Positions 1 to 8,055 of a stretch of DNA of 64,000 bases are shown here, piece by piece. The DNA is taken from NCBI GenBank assembly GCA_024636345.1, contig JAGXHG010000007.1, positions 1-64,000 of the forward strand, written 5' to 3'. The DNA is from Desulfobulbaceae bacterium (GTDB lineage Bacteria > Desulfobacterota > Desulfobulbia > Desulfobulbales > Desulfocapsaceae). The position numbers and the translations under genes were made by a program. Within the stretch, counting starts at the first letter, position 1. Every line of letters begins with the position of its first letter. Below the pieces are notes generated by a model. The model saw only the letters and a list, made by a program, of their open reading frames with translations. It did no database searches and had not been told where the DNA came from.

Positions 1-155
1 CCATCCTCACCGCACTGAGCCGCAAAGGACCATGGCATCTCGCCCGAACCCTGGCGGCACAAACCGGGATGACCAATAAGTGGCTGTATCAGAATGGATT
101 AATATCTGTCAAAGAACAGTGGGTGAAAATACACTACCCGGTTACGGCCCGGTAA
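1..155 (+). CDS. Group II intron reverse transcriptase/maturase, C-terminal fragment
   Basis: Only the last 50 codons are inside the window, read from base 3 to the TAA at 153-155. The tail (GLISVKEQWVKIHYPVTAR) is the ending typical of bacterial group II intron-encoded maturases. These proteins fold their own intron RNA and copy it into DNA during retrohoming. The assignment is supported by the intron RNA domains that follow directly. The reverse transcriptase motifs lie upstream of the window, so activity cannot be judged. Confidence 0.85.
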   Translation, partial: ILTALSRKGPWHLARTLAAQTGMTNKWLYQNGLISVKEQWVKIHYPVTAR

Positions 156-164
156 TCTTGATGA

Positions 165-230
165 AACGCCCTGTGCGGAGCCGCACGCAGGGTGTTGTGG
201 GGGCTGGGGGAGAAAAACCCCCGGCTACCC
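165..230 (+). ncRNA. Group II intron domains V and VI
   Basis: Bases 165-196 form a hairpin of two long complementary arms (AACGCCCTGTGCGG against CCGCACGCAGGGTGTT), matching the size and position of domain V. Bases 199-230 form a second hairpin, with five G (206-210) paired to five C (218-222), wobble pairs at 205/223 and 202/226, and the outer GGG (199-201) paired to CCC (228-230). Adenosine 227 is unpaired, as expected of the lariat branch point. Confidence 0.75.
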
Positions 231-233
231 GAT

Positions 234-950
234 TTAGCCATTTTCATTTATAGTTGCTTCTTCAACTCTCCTGCAAAGCAGGCTTGAAAAGACGAGATAT
301 TGACCAGCAACTAATTCAGTAGGGTTAATTGTCAAGGTATGTGCTTTGGGATTTCTTACACCTTGATAGACACCATTTAATAATTGAATAAACCCTTTTT
401 GGTCGCTCTTGCCTGACTCGGATTGTAATGTAGATACAATAAGAATAGGGTTTGCTAGAGAGAATACTTCACCGACAAGATCTTGCCCGTCCTTGTCAAT
501 TCCAGTCCTCTCCCTAATTAAGTCAAAAACAGCTACAACGGAGTTCAGAACAGATTCTCTATAATTACCTAATTTAAAGTGTTGGTATGATGCAGAGGTG
601 ACTTTTGGATGAAGCAGGTCAAGAATTGTATAACTGATATTTGAATAAGGTTGAGAAGATATATAATTATCGATTTTATCTTCTAAGTCAGGAAGTAACT
701 CGTTAATAATTCTCCAATAATCACCAGTCTTGTCACTGGCAAGGGTTGTCCCAATTTCACTTATCGTTGACTTGTCTAAATCTCCTGGCCACAGCCTTTC
801 AAGGTCAGATAGTTGCCTATTAGTAACAGTAATTAAGGTTGGAATAGCGAAACTTTCATTACCCTCAAAATGGTATGCATCCATGATTTCTCGGACAGTT
901 TGATTTATAGCTCTTAATGTCCGGTTTATTGAGATGTATTTTTCAATCAT
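234..950 (-). CDS. TIGR02391 (Ymh) family protein
   Basis: A 238-residue protein of the TIGR02391/Hypoth_Ymh family, judged from its C-terminal half: a helix-rich region with F-x-x-G-x-Y-x-x-A-V followed by DGQDLVGEVF and the closing GVYQGVRNPKAH motif. The RNPxAH pattern resembles HEPN-like all-alpha proteins. Function is unknown, although relatives are often found in mobile or defence neighbourhoods. The stop codon TAA (complement of 234-236) straddles the 3' junction of the group II intron, so the last residues and the stop may have been set by the insertion. The ATG at 950 is preceded by no strong ribosome binding site. Confidence 0.7.
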   Translation of the reverse strand: MIEKYISINRTLRAINQTVREIMDAYHFEGNESFAIPTLITVTNRQLSDLERLWPGDLDKSTISEIGTTLASDKTGDYWRIINELLPDLEDKIDNYISSQPYSNISYTILDLLHPKVTSASYQHFKLGNYRESVLNSVVAVFDLIRERTGIDKDGQDLVGEVFSLANPILIVSTLQSESGKSDQKGFIQLLNGVYQGVRNPKAHTLTINPTELVAGQYLVFSSLLCRRVEEATINENG

Positions 951-1026
951 ATTGGGATGCCTTTATGGCTTGGCTAACGGTGAAATAACCTGCCGGCCGA
1001 GGTGCTGCTATTTTTTTAGAACGCGG

Positions 1027-1511
1027 CTATTTCCGGTCAGGTTTATTGACTGGTTCGGCGTCAATGAGCTTTTGCTTTTCTACGGTCCATTGAAGTGACG
1101 CCTCAATGCGACGACGGTATGCGGTATCAATCTGCCCCGGTGCGAAACAAACATACCGTAAGCAACATCGCGTTTGCTACCTGTTAAACCGCTAAGATAC
1201 TGCAAAACCTGATCAACGGTAGGTGTTGTTTCAGTATTATTGAACTTTGGAGGCAAATTGGTCCAGATGACGTGAGATAATCCATGCGCAACTGCCCACT
1301 CAGTAAGGCCTGGGATCAGTCGGGGAGATTGCTGACCAATTGACCAAGTGCCGATATGCTTTTCTTCGTTCTTTTCCGGAATACCTTCGCGTATGCGAAG
1401 AGCTCTTTTAGCGGAGGCAAGGTCCGTAGCATCCATTACCGCCCATAAGGAGCGAACAGGGGTTTCTGTTTGAACCAGCACAAGTGTTATCCGCCCATCT
1501 TGTGACTGCCT
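1027..1511 (-). pseudogene. Broken gene of a conserved hypothetical family
   Basis: The open frame from GTG 1481 to 1080 encodes 133 residues containing RSLWAVMDATDLASAKRALR and IWTNLPPKF. Two signs of damage are visible. The family-like coding continues upstream without a start codon (DGRITLVLVQTE, to about 1511), so the N-terminal part is missing. After DVAYG near 1150 the expected C-terminus appears in another frame (APGQIDTAYRRRIEASLQWT, ending at TAG 1027-1029). From memory of related proteins, the intact N-terminus carries a CLGSLIW motif similar to gamma-glutamylcyclotransferase-like folds; this is not visible here. It is most likely a decaying gene. Confidence 0.6.
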
Positions 1512-1522
1512 AGGGATAAAAG

Positions 1523-1720
1523 GGGACAGATTTATTTTTCTTTGTCGCTGTATCTGGAGGAAAAGGCAAATATGATGTTATGCCGACTTTTTCCAGTATC
1601 ATTTTTGAATATCATGCAATCCATCCTTGTCCAGCATATTCACATAACTTTTTGAGAGTACATGATGCGGCAGGCAAAAACAACATCTTCAATAAAATAA
1701 AATAATTGGGACGGATTTAT
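1523..1720. repeat. Short direct repeats flanking about 170 bp
   Basis: GGGACAGATTTAT (1523-1535) and GGGACGGATTTAT (1708-1720) are direct repeats differing at one position. The first lies within AAAAGGGGACAGATTTATTTTTC, a word I associate with REP/RAYT-type transposase surroundings. The enclosed segment shows no convincing gene. It may be the scar that removed the 5' end of the broken gene at 1027-1511. Confidence 0.35.
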
Positions 1721-1741
1721 GGTCAACGTGGTTTGTTCCCG

Positions 1742-1812
1742 ATTGTCCTGAAAGTGAAAGAGACTTTCACTGAAAAAATGAAACGGAAGATCGATTTCGC
1801 CGCCGCCGCGCC
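1742..1812 (+). repeat. Dispersed repeat A, copy 1
   Basis: About 71 bp beginning ATTGTCCTGAAAGTG and ending GCCGCCGCCGCGCC, clearly similar to 9983-10053. Read in one plus frame both copies encode KETFTEKMKRKIDFAA-like or EETFTEKMKRVIDFAA-like peptides, so this may be a piece of an old coding element. No start codon or ribosome site accompanies it. Confidence 0.6.
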
Positions 1813-1830
1813 CTGTCAGCAAGTCCAGGG

Positions 1831-2072
1831 TGAATATTCAGTGGAACCTGTTCTGCATCGTCCATAATTTGAATACGTGGTAAGATAGGGACCGGGTTTT
1901 GCCTGCTCACCATGAAAAAGGTAAAACTGATTGACAAGAGAGTCGGTTTGCACAGAGAATAGAGTTGCAAACACTAACCCCGATGAACGGGATAAGTGCC
2001 TTTCGCAGATTATTTTCTTGCAAAAAAACAAGAAAATAATCTGTAAGGCACTAAAAAGAAGACGACAGGGAA
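1831..2072. repeat. Dispersed repeat B, copy 1 (interrupted)
   Basis: The copy begins TGAATATTCAGTGGAACCTG and matches 6382-6548 along its length, including TGATTGACAAGA and AAGACGACAGGGAA. It is split by a 77-bp foldback insertion plus target duplication near 1972-2054. Neither strand keeps one open frame in both copies, so it is probably non-coding or a relic. Confidence 0.7.
1978..2054. mobile_element. Foldback (MITE-like) insertion with 6-bp target duplication
   Basis: Relative to the uninterrupted repeat at 6382-6548, a segment beginning ACCCCGATGAACGGG and ending GTAAGGCACTAA has been inserted. CACTAA occurs at both junctions (1972-1977 and 2049-2054) but once in the empty copy. The insert contains a 23-bp stem: AGTGCCTT plus CAGATTATTTTCTTG (1995-2020) against CAAGAAAATAATCTG plus AAGGCACT (2029-2052), with loop CAAAAAAA. 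It encodes nothing, so it must have been moved in trans if it is mobile. Confidence 0.7.
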
Positions 2073-2268
2073 ATGCCCGCAATTCTTTTGAGGTCAAGGT
2101 GAAAAAATAACGAGGTGCACCAGCCGAAAATGAGAAAATCAGGGACATGGAGAAGCCTCCTTGTTTTTTACTCTTGGTTGTTTTGACAAGGAGGCTGTCC
2201 ACTTTTTTGACTCTTCATTTTTTGGCAAGCTGTCTAAAACCGGGAGAACCGGAAAGGGGAGGAACATT

Positions 2269-2529
2269 ATGGGGAAAGACAAGGAAGCAATCAAGCTGGC
2301 AATTAAAGATGAGTTCTTCAGTCGTTTCAAGAAGACGGACGCCAAACCCGGTGACGTCCTTTCTGTGACTTGGTTGTATGACCAATTCCTGCCTGGACTC
2401 AGCAAGAAGGAGCAATTGGCCCTTGAGGAGGCCATCCTTGAAATGATCCATGATGGCTTGATTACGTCCATTGACAAGCCGAAGACTACCTATATCTTGA
2501 CCCAGAAAGGGAAAGATCTTATGTGTTAG
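2269..2529 (+). CDS. Small winged-helix-like protein, function unknown
   Basis: This 86-residue protein starts at ATG 2269, just after the strong ribosome site AAAGGGGAGGA; longer upstream frames lack such a site. It reads as three or four helices followed by a beta-hairpin tail (SIDKPKTTYILTQKGKDLMC), the layout of a small winged-helix DNA-binding domain. There is no signal peptide or membrane segment. A good Shine-Dalgarno sequence (AAGGAGGTGG, 2530-2539) follows its stop but serves no obvious gene. The ABC exporter genes lie about 220 bp downstream, so a regulatory link is possible but unproven. Confidence 0.55.
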   Translation: MGKDKEAIKLAIKDEFFSRFKKTDAKPGDVLSVTWLYDQFLPGLSKKEQLALEEAILEMIHDGLITSIDKPKTTYILTQKGKDLMC

Positions 2530-2752
2530 AAGGAGGTGGACTCATTGCTGCCAGTGATGCCGACGACTTGATCGCTCTGACGGTATCCTTTGATTTCTGA
2601 CGTCGGACAATTGACGCGGGAGCAGGTCGCTCAGACCCGTCTGACCGGGACGATGGCCGTTTTATCCTTATTACCAAGCAAAAGGTTGCGACATTAGACT
2701 CTTTCCTACCATTACTCAGCTGATCCAGGCCCGCGAGACCATCCGGCTGCTG

Positions 2753-4468
2753 GTGCCGTATTTCAAGAAATACCGGCAGCGGCTGCTCTGGGGGATCCTT
2801 GCCCTGCTGAGCACTGATCTCCTCCAGCTCTACATCCCCCGGGTGATCAAGCAGGCGGTGGACGCCCTGCAACTCGGCCAGGCCACTTCCTCCTCCCTCC
2901 TTGGCCAGGGCGGTCTGATCCTCTGCTTCGCCATAGGCATCGCACTTTTTCGCTTCACCTGGAGATATCTGGTCCTGGGATTTTCCCGCCTCCTGGAACG
3001 CGATCTGCGTAGTCGTCTTCTGAGCCGTCTGGTGCGGCTGGATCGCCTCTTTTTCAATCGCCGCTCGGCGGGTGAGATCATGGCGCTTTCCGGCAATGAT
3101 CTCACCAACGTCCAGCTGGCCTGCGGCATGGGCATCGTCTCCTTCATTGATGCCTTCATGATGACCGGTGCAGCCGTTTGTTTCATGGCCTACATCCATC
3201 CCGGTCTCACCTTTCTGGCCCTGGCGCCCATGCCGGTCCTGGCCCTCCTGACCGGACTGCTCTCGGCCATGCTCCATAAGCGTTATAAGCGGGTCCAGGA
3301 GCAGTTCTCTGATCTCACCGAGTTTGCCCGTTCCACCCTTATGGCCATCCGGCTGATTAAGGCTTATACCCAGGAACAGCGCCAGGCCGAGCAGTTCGAC
3401 CGGATGGGGAAAGAGTTCGTTCGCAACAATATCCGCCTGGCCCTGGTCCAGGGGGTACTCACTCCCTTTTCCACCTTGATCGCCAGTACCAGCTTGCTTC
3501 TGGTTCTCTTTTTCGGGGGACGGCTGACCATTGCCGGCTCCATTTCCATTGGCGACTTTGTGGCCTTCATGACCTACCTGGGACTGTTGACCTGGCCGAT
3601 GATGGCCATGGGCTGGGTGGCCAACCTCTTCCAGCGCGGGATCACCTCGCTGCACCGCATCAGCAGGGTGATGGAAGAGGAACCGCTGTTGCACGAGCCC
3701 CAGAACCCTTTACCGCTGCCGGCCGCCACCAGTCTGTCCGTCCGCAATCTCTCCTTTCAGTACTCCGGCCAGAATACCATGGCCCTGGATGACCTGAGCC
3801 TAGATATAGCCCCCGGTCTGCTGGGAATCGTCGGTCGTACCGGCTCAGGCAAGTCGGCACTTTGCCAGTTTCTGGCCCGTTTTTATCCCGTGCCGGACAA
3901 CAGGTTGTTCCTGGCCGGAATCGATTACAATCGGCTCCCTCTGGCGGGACTACGGGAAAAGGTTGCCTATGTGCCCCAGGAGACCATCCTCTTCTCCGAT
4001 ACCATTCGCAACAACATTGCTTTCGGACGTCCCGGGGCAAGTGATGCCGAGATCGTGCAGGCGGCCAAGGCGGCAGGAATCCACGAAGAGATTGAGGCCT
4101 TCAAAAATGGTTACCAGTCACGGGTGGGGGAGAAGGGGCTGCTCCTCTCCGGCGGCCAGCGCCAGCGCATCGCCCTGGCCCGGGCCCTGCTGCTGGACCG
4201 TCCCATCGTCATCATCGACGATGGACTCTCCGCCGTCGATACCGACACTGAGCATCATATCATCGAGAATTTTGCCAGCTGGCTGCCGGGCCGGATCTGT
4301 ATCCTGGTCTCGCACCGGGTTGCCCCGCTTCTGGCGGCCGACCGGATCATCGTCATGGAGAAGGGGACCATCGCTGCCCAGGGCACCCACCTGCAGCTGT
4401 TGGAAATAAGCCCCTTCTATCACACCATTTATCAGCACCAGACCACGGCCGGGGAGGCGGCAGCCTGA
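2753..4468 (+). CDS. ABC exporter half-transporter with degenerate ATPase site
   Basis: This 571-residue half-transporter has about six N-terminal membrane helices (roughly residues 10-290) and an ATPase domain: Walker A GRTGSGKSA, Q-loop VPQETILF, signature LLLSGGQRQR, Walker B IVIIDD and H-loop VSHR. The catalytic glutamate after Walker B is aspartate (IIDDGLSAVD), the hallmark of the degenerate half of heterodimeric exporters. GTG 2753 is the first usable start and has no ribosome site; protein-like sequence (LIQARETIRLLV) extends upstream in frame to a stop, so the true start is uncertain. Its TGA overlaps the ATG of the partner gene. It is likely a multidrug or lipid-type exporter; the substrate is unknown. 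Confidence 0.85.
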   Translation: MPYFKKYRQRLLWGILALLSTDLLQLYIPRVIKQAVDALQLGQATSSSLLGQGGLILCFAIGIALFRFTWRYLVLGFSRLLERDLRSRLLSRLVRLDRLFFNRRSAGEIMALSGNDLTNVQLACGMGIVSFIDAFMMTGAAVCFMAYIHPGLTFLALAPMPVLALLTGLLSAMLHKRYKRVQEQFSDLTEFARSTLMAIRLIKAYTQEQRQAEQFDRMGKEFVRNNIRLALVQGVLTPFSTLIASTSLLLVLFFGGRLTIAGSISIGDFVAFMTYLGLLTWPMMAMGWVANLFQRGITSLHRISRVMEEEPLLHEPQNPLPLPAATSLSVRNLSFQYSGQNTMALDDLSLDIAPGLLGIVGRTGSGKSALCQFLARFYPVPDNRLFLAGIDYNRLPLAGLREKVAYVPQETILFSDTIRNNIAFGRPGASDAEIVQAAKAAGIHEEIEAFKNGYQSRVGEKGLLLSGGQRQRIALARALLLDRPIVIIDDGLSAVDTDTEHHIIENFASWLPGRICILVSHRVAPLLAADRIIVMEKGTIAAQGTHLQLLEISPFYHTIYQHQTTAGEAAA

Positions 4469-6276
4469 TGGAGCACGGCTTCGGTTATTTCGAGGAAGAT
4501 CGACTCAAGAAGGCCAGCGACCTCCGTCTCTGGCAAAGGATCGCCCGGTATATTCTGCCGTACTGGAAGTCGGTCTCTTTAGCGATTGTCCTGTCGCTGA
4601 TCATCACCGGTTGCAGCCTGGCCTTGCCTTACCTGATGCGGCTGGCGGTGGATGGTTTCATCACCAATCTGCAACCGGCTCTGGGGGAACGGCTGAGCGG
4701 GGTGGCCGGACTGGCCGGCTCCTTCTTCTTTCTCATGGTGGCCGGTTTTGTTGCCAACTTTCTGCAGGTAGTGGTGCTGGAATGGGCCGGGCAGCGGATC
4801 ATGCACGCCCTGCGCCAGGACCTTTTCCGTCATTTGATTGGCCTTGCCAACCCATTCTTTAACCGCAACCCGGTGGGCAAGCTGGTTACCCGGCTGACCA
4901 ACGATATCCAGAACATGTATGAGATGTTCACCTCGGTAATCGTTTCCCTTTTCAACGATCTGGCGCGGCTGGTGGGGATCCTGGTAATCCTGCTGCTGAT
5001 GAACTGGCGGCTGGCCCTGATGATGCTGGTGCTGGTACCGTTGATCCTTTTTAACACCGTCCTCTTCAGCCGCCTGGCTCGTCTGGCCTTTCGCGATATC
5101 CGCACCCATCTGGCCCAACTCAATTCGTTTCTGCAGGAGGCAATCGGCGGCATCAGCATCATCCAGCTCTTCTCCAGGGAAGAGTATACCCGCGCCCGAT
5201 TTGAGGATTTGAACGAGGCCTACATGGAACGGAGCCTCTATCAGATCAGGATCTTTGGCATCTTCATGCCCCTCCTCGATGTCTTGAGCTCTCTGGCGAT
5301 TGCGCTGATCATCTGGTACGGCGGCGGCCAGATCATCGGGAATCATATGACCATAGGCATGCTGGTCGCCTTCCTCGCCTATATGCGCTTATTCTTTATG
5401 CCGTTGCGTGAACTTTCCCAGAAGTATTCGGTGGTGCAGTCGGCCCTGGCTTCGGCTGAGCGTATCTTCCAGCTTTTAGACACCGAAAATACCCTGACCA
5501 TCCCCGTCAATCCGGTTCGCCCGGCACAGTTGCGTGGTGAGATTGAATTTACCGGGGTGACCTTCGGTTACAGTCTGGAGCAACCGGTGCTGCGCGATCT
5601 AACGTTTAAGGCTGCTCCGGGCGAAACCCTGGCTATTGTCGGGGCCACCGGCGCCGGAAAAACCACCATCATCAGCCTTCTGGAAAGGTTCTACGACCCC
5701 GATCTTGGCGTAGTGAAGCTGGACGGGATTGACCTTCGTGATCTCGACCCCCTCTTTTTGCGCGGGCAGATCGGTCTGGTTATGCAGGAGGTGTATCTTT
5801 TCCCGGCCTCGGTTCGGGAGAATATCGTTCTCGGCCGGCAGTTGAGTGAGGCACGATTGAACGAGGTCATCGCCACCGCCCAGCTCACCACCCTGATCGA
5901 AGAACTGCCGGAGGGGATCGAAACCCGCATAGGCGAGTCGGGCCTCGATTTTTCAGCCGGCCAGCGACAGCTCCTGGCCCTGGCCCGGGTGCTGGCCCGC
6001 GACCCACGTATCCTGGTTCTCGACGAGGCCACCGCCTCCATTGACACCGAAACGGAAATGCTCATCGAGAAGGCCATGGCCGCTACCCTGGCCAACCGGA
6101 CCAGTGTGGTCATAGCCCATCGGCTCTCCACCATCCGCAGGGCCGACCGCATTCTGGTCATGGATCACGGCCGTCTGGTCGAGGAAGGAAACCACGACGA
6201 GTTGATGGCGCGTCCCGGCATCTATCACCGCCTGCAGATCCTGCAAAGTAACAATGGCAACGCCGGGACGACCTGA
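4468..6276 (+). CDS. ABC exporter half-transporter with consensus Walker B
   Basis: A 602-residue partner of the preceding gene, starting at ATG 4468 in a TGATG overlap that implies translational coupling. It has about six membrane helices (residues 30-310), Walker A GATGAGKTT, Q-loop VMQEVYLF, Walker B ILVLDEATAS with the catalytic glutamate, and H-loop IAHR. Its signature is FSAGQRQ rather than LSGGQ. Paired with the aspartate-containing Walker B of the first subunit, this gives one consensus and one degenerate ATP site, as in MdlAB/TM287-288-type heterodimers. No terminator is seen downstream; the dispersed repeat B begins about 100 bp later. Confidence 0.88.
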   Translation: MEHGFGYFEEDRLKKASDLRLWQRIARYILPYWKSVSLAIVLSLIITGCSLALPYLMRLAVDGFITNLQPALGERLSGVAGLAGSFFFLMVAGFVANFLQVVVLEWAGQRIMHALRQDLFRHLIGLANPFFNRNPVGKLVTRLTNDIQNMYEMFTSVIVSLFNDLARLVGILVILLLMNWRLALMMLVLVPLILFNTVLFSRLARLAFRDIRTHLAQLNSFLQEAIGGISIIQLFSREEYTRARFEDLNEAYMERSLYQIRIFGIFMPLLDVLSSLAIALIIWYGGGQIIGNHMTIGMLVAFLAYMRLFFMPLRELSQKYSVVQSALASAERIFQLLDTENTLTIPVNPVRPAQLRGEIEFTGVTFGYSLEQPVLRDLTFKAAPGETLAIVGATGAGKTTIISLLERFYDPDLGVVKLDGIDLRDLDPLFLRGQIGLVMQEVYLFPASVRENIVLGRQLSEARLNEVIATAQLTTLIEELPEGIETRIGESGLDFSAGQRQLLALARVLARDPRILVLDEATASIDTETEMLIEKAMAATLANRTSVVIAHRLSTIRRADRILVMDHGRLVEEGNHDELMARPGIYHRLQILQSNNGNAGTT

Positions 6277-6576
6277 GCCCTGCCAGTCGAGAAACTTCCT
6301 TGCCGTTCTGGTCATCACCCGTCAAACTCTCAACTTGGTCGGACCTCCCGCCCTATCGCACTCCTGTACACCGAGGCCAATTGAATATTCAGTGAAACCT
6401 GTTCTGCATTGTCTACAAGTTGAAAAAAGTGGCAGGGTAGAGACCGGGCTTTTCCTGATCACCATGAAAAAAAGTAAAACTGATTGACAAGACAGTAGAT
6501 TTACACTGAGAATAGAGCTGTAAACACTAAAAATAAGACGACAGGGAAGTACCAATGGATAAAGAGAACTACCAGC
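6277..6576. other. Non-coding stretch carrying repeat B
   Basis: No gene is supported here. Bases 6277-6381 contain nothing recognisable, and bases 6382-6548 are the second copy of repeat B. Confidence 0.5.
6382..6548. repeat. Dispersed repeat B, copy 2 (uninterrupted)
   Basis: Matches 1831-2072 from TGAATATTCAGTG to AAGACGACAGGGAA, with scattered substitutions and small length changes. It lacks the foldback insertion found in copy 1 and so shows the empty target site (AAACACTAAAAATAAG). Confidence 0.7.
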
Positions 6577-7090
6577 ATGAAAGCGGTGAGAAATGCACTC
6601 ATCTTTCATGTGGATCTTTATTGTAAATCGGGTTTTTCACCAGACTCGTCAGGCTGTATCAATCTCGTAGGAGGTACATTTATAGCAATCGCATGGCTGG
6701 CAGTACTTAAAAGCGTTCCCTGGTCTGAGGTCATTAGCAACGTGCCCAAGGTTGCTGATGGCGCCATGAAGTTGTGGAACGCGGTTGCCAGGAAATCTCC
6801 TCTGCCGGAGGTTTCTGATGCGAGCACGCAGCCGGCCGTCTCGCTCGAACCTCAACGCATGGCAGCACTCCAAGTCCGTGCCGTAACCTTTGAGGCGGCG
6901 GTGTCCGACCTGCACGGCCAAATGCTCGCATCCTCCGAACTCATTAAAGAACTGGCCGACCAAAACGCCCAGCTTATCCAGCGCATCGAAACCAATCGAC
7001 TACGCATGCTCTGGCTGAGTGCAGCGAGCACTGGTAACAATTGCCGCACTTCTCAGCCTGTTTCTGACCTTCTCCCAGCATGAGGCCTGA
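6577..7090 (+). pseudogene. Frameshifted small membrane protein with coiled coil
   Basis: The open frame 6577-7083 encodes a hydrophobic segment (IAIAWLAVLKSVPW), a linker, and a helical region (LQVRAVTFEAAVSDLHGQM...IKELADQNAQLIQRIE) typical of a short coiled coil. After RMLWLSAAS near 7030 the frame runs into a polar tail. The overlapping frame instead gives a clean transmembrane helix (LVTIAALLSLFLTF) ending SQHEA and TGA 7088-7090. A single-base change near 7025-7035 best explains this, so the original protein was probably membrane-coil-membrane. The true start is uncertain: GGAGGTACATT near 6670 may be the original ribosome site. Function unknown. Confidence 0.5.
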
Positions 7091-7242
7091 CCCCATCCCT
7101 CACCACAGATGTGAACGATCAAGAAAAGCAGGCACACTTGTGCTGATAAATAACAAATGCATTGTAATTTCTTGAAATATATTTACTGTTTGTGTCGATA
7201 TGGTTAGCGCAATTTCATAAGACATCTACTCAGGACATAGTC

Positions 7243-7983
7243 ATGGTTTCTCGATTGCCTCATTTGTTACACTTTTTTCTGTTGGTTTGTCTGCTTGCTC
7301 TTTTAGCAGGTTGCGCTTCAACTGAGAAGACAGCGAAAATGGAGGGGCAAATTGCTGATCTGCAAAAGGAAAACAGTCAGTTAGCTGCTGAAATAATAGA
7401 AGCGAAAAATATCACTGCCAAGCTTGAGATGGAGCTGGTTGAAAAGCAATCGGAAATCAGCGGATTGAAATCTGTCCAGGCTGGTCAGGAACAGGAAATT
7501 GTCCACAAGATGCTGCCGATTCCCGTGTCAAGCGAACGAGCTGAGGCGGTTACCTATCTGGCTGAGGTAAAAACCGAAATCGACGCGGCAAGAGAAATAG
7601 AAAAGAGTGGAAACGAGCAGATTTTTGGTCAAGCTGATGCCTTGTTTGACCAAACTAAAGCCGAGCTCATTAAGAAAAATTACGATGCGGCGTGTCTGCT
7701 TGCTTCACAAGCCATGGAGTTGATACGCAGTCTGCAGATCAGTGTTGCCCTGCAGAAAGGATCAAAAAGCAGTCCGTACACGGAATTTATCGCTCCCTTG
7801 CAGCTCGAGCTTGTCAAACGCAGCACGTTTCGAACTCAACCCAGCATGAGTGGAACAGTTATTGATACCCTGGAACCGGGAACAACTGTTACTGCCAGTG
7901 GCTATAAGGGCAACTGGGTCAAGGTCAGGATAGGTGAGGGACAAACAGGCTGGATATATTTCAACCTGCTGAGTATCCCTTAG
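7243..7983 (+). CDS. Lipoprotein with coiled coil and SH3-like domain
   Basis: A 246-residue protein. ATG 7243 is preferred over the upstream in-frame ATG because it begins directly with the signal peptide. The lipobox LLAGC (Cys about residue 25) marks it as a lipoprotein, probably anchored in the outer membrane and facing the periplasm. Residues 32-80 are a heptad-rich coiled coil. A helical section with an NYDAACLLASQAMELI repeat-like motif follows, then a C-terminal SH3b domain (RSTFRTQPSMSGTVIDTL through GQTGWIYFNLL). SH3b domains bind peptidoglycan or peptides, so a cell-wall role is likely. It has no obvious operon partner. Confidence 0.75.
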   Translation: MVSRLPHLLHFFLLVCLLALLAGCASTEKTAKMEGQIADLQKENSQLAAEIIEAKNITAKLEMELVEKQSEISGLKSVQAGQEQEIVHKMLPIPVSSERAEAVTYLAEVKTEIDAAREIEKSGNEQIFGQADALFDQTKAELIKKNYDAACLLASQAMELIRSLQISVALQKGSKSSPYTEFIAPLQLELVKRSTFRTQPSMSGTVIDTLEPGTTVTASGYKGNWVKVRIGEGQTGWIYFNLLSIP

Positions 7984-8055
7984 GCATCTTTGTTGTTTCT
8001 CTTCCAAGTAGGAAAACGGGTTTTTCTCTTACGCAGCTGTTTCGGAGACGAATTC

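Larger units (their letters stand above)
1..234 (+). mobile_element. Group II intron, 3' end
   Basis: This is the 3' part of a mobile group II intron: the maturase C-terminus, then catalytic RNA domains V and VI. The intron end is placed at about 233-234, after CCGATT, because the bulged adenosine of domain VI (base 227) lies about 7 nt before it, the normal branch-point distance. The next bases belong to the minus-strand gene that ends at 234. The 5' half of the intron and the upstream exon are outside the window. Confidence 0.8.

Noticed and set aside
1995-2052. Hairpin as an intrinsic terminator
   Set aside because: It lacks a T tract, and comparison with 6382-6548 shows it to be an insertion with a target duplication.
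2519-3694. Long minus-strand open frame opposite the ABC exporter
   Set aside because: Its sequence is low-complexity (Gln/Gly/His-rich), lacks a family, and mirrors the GC-rich codon pattern of the real exporter gene.
4579-5346. Minus-strand 255-codon frame inside the second exporter gene
   Set aside because: Same shadow effect; the plus frame has full ABC motifs.
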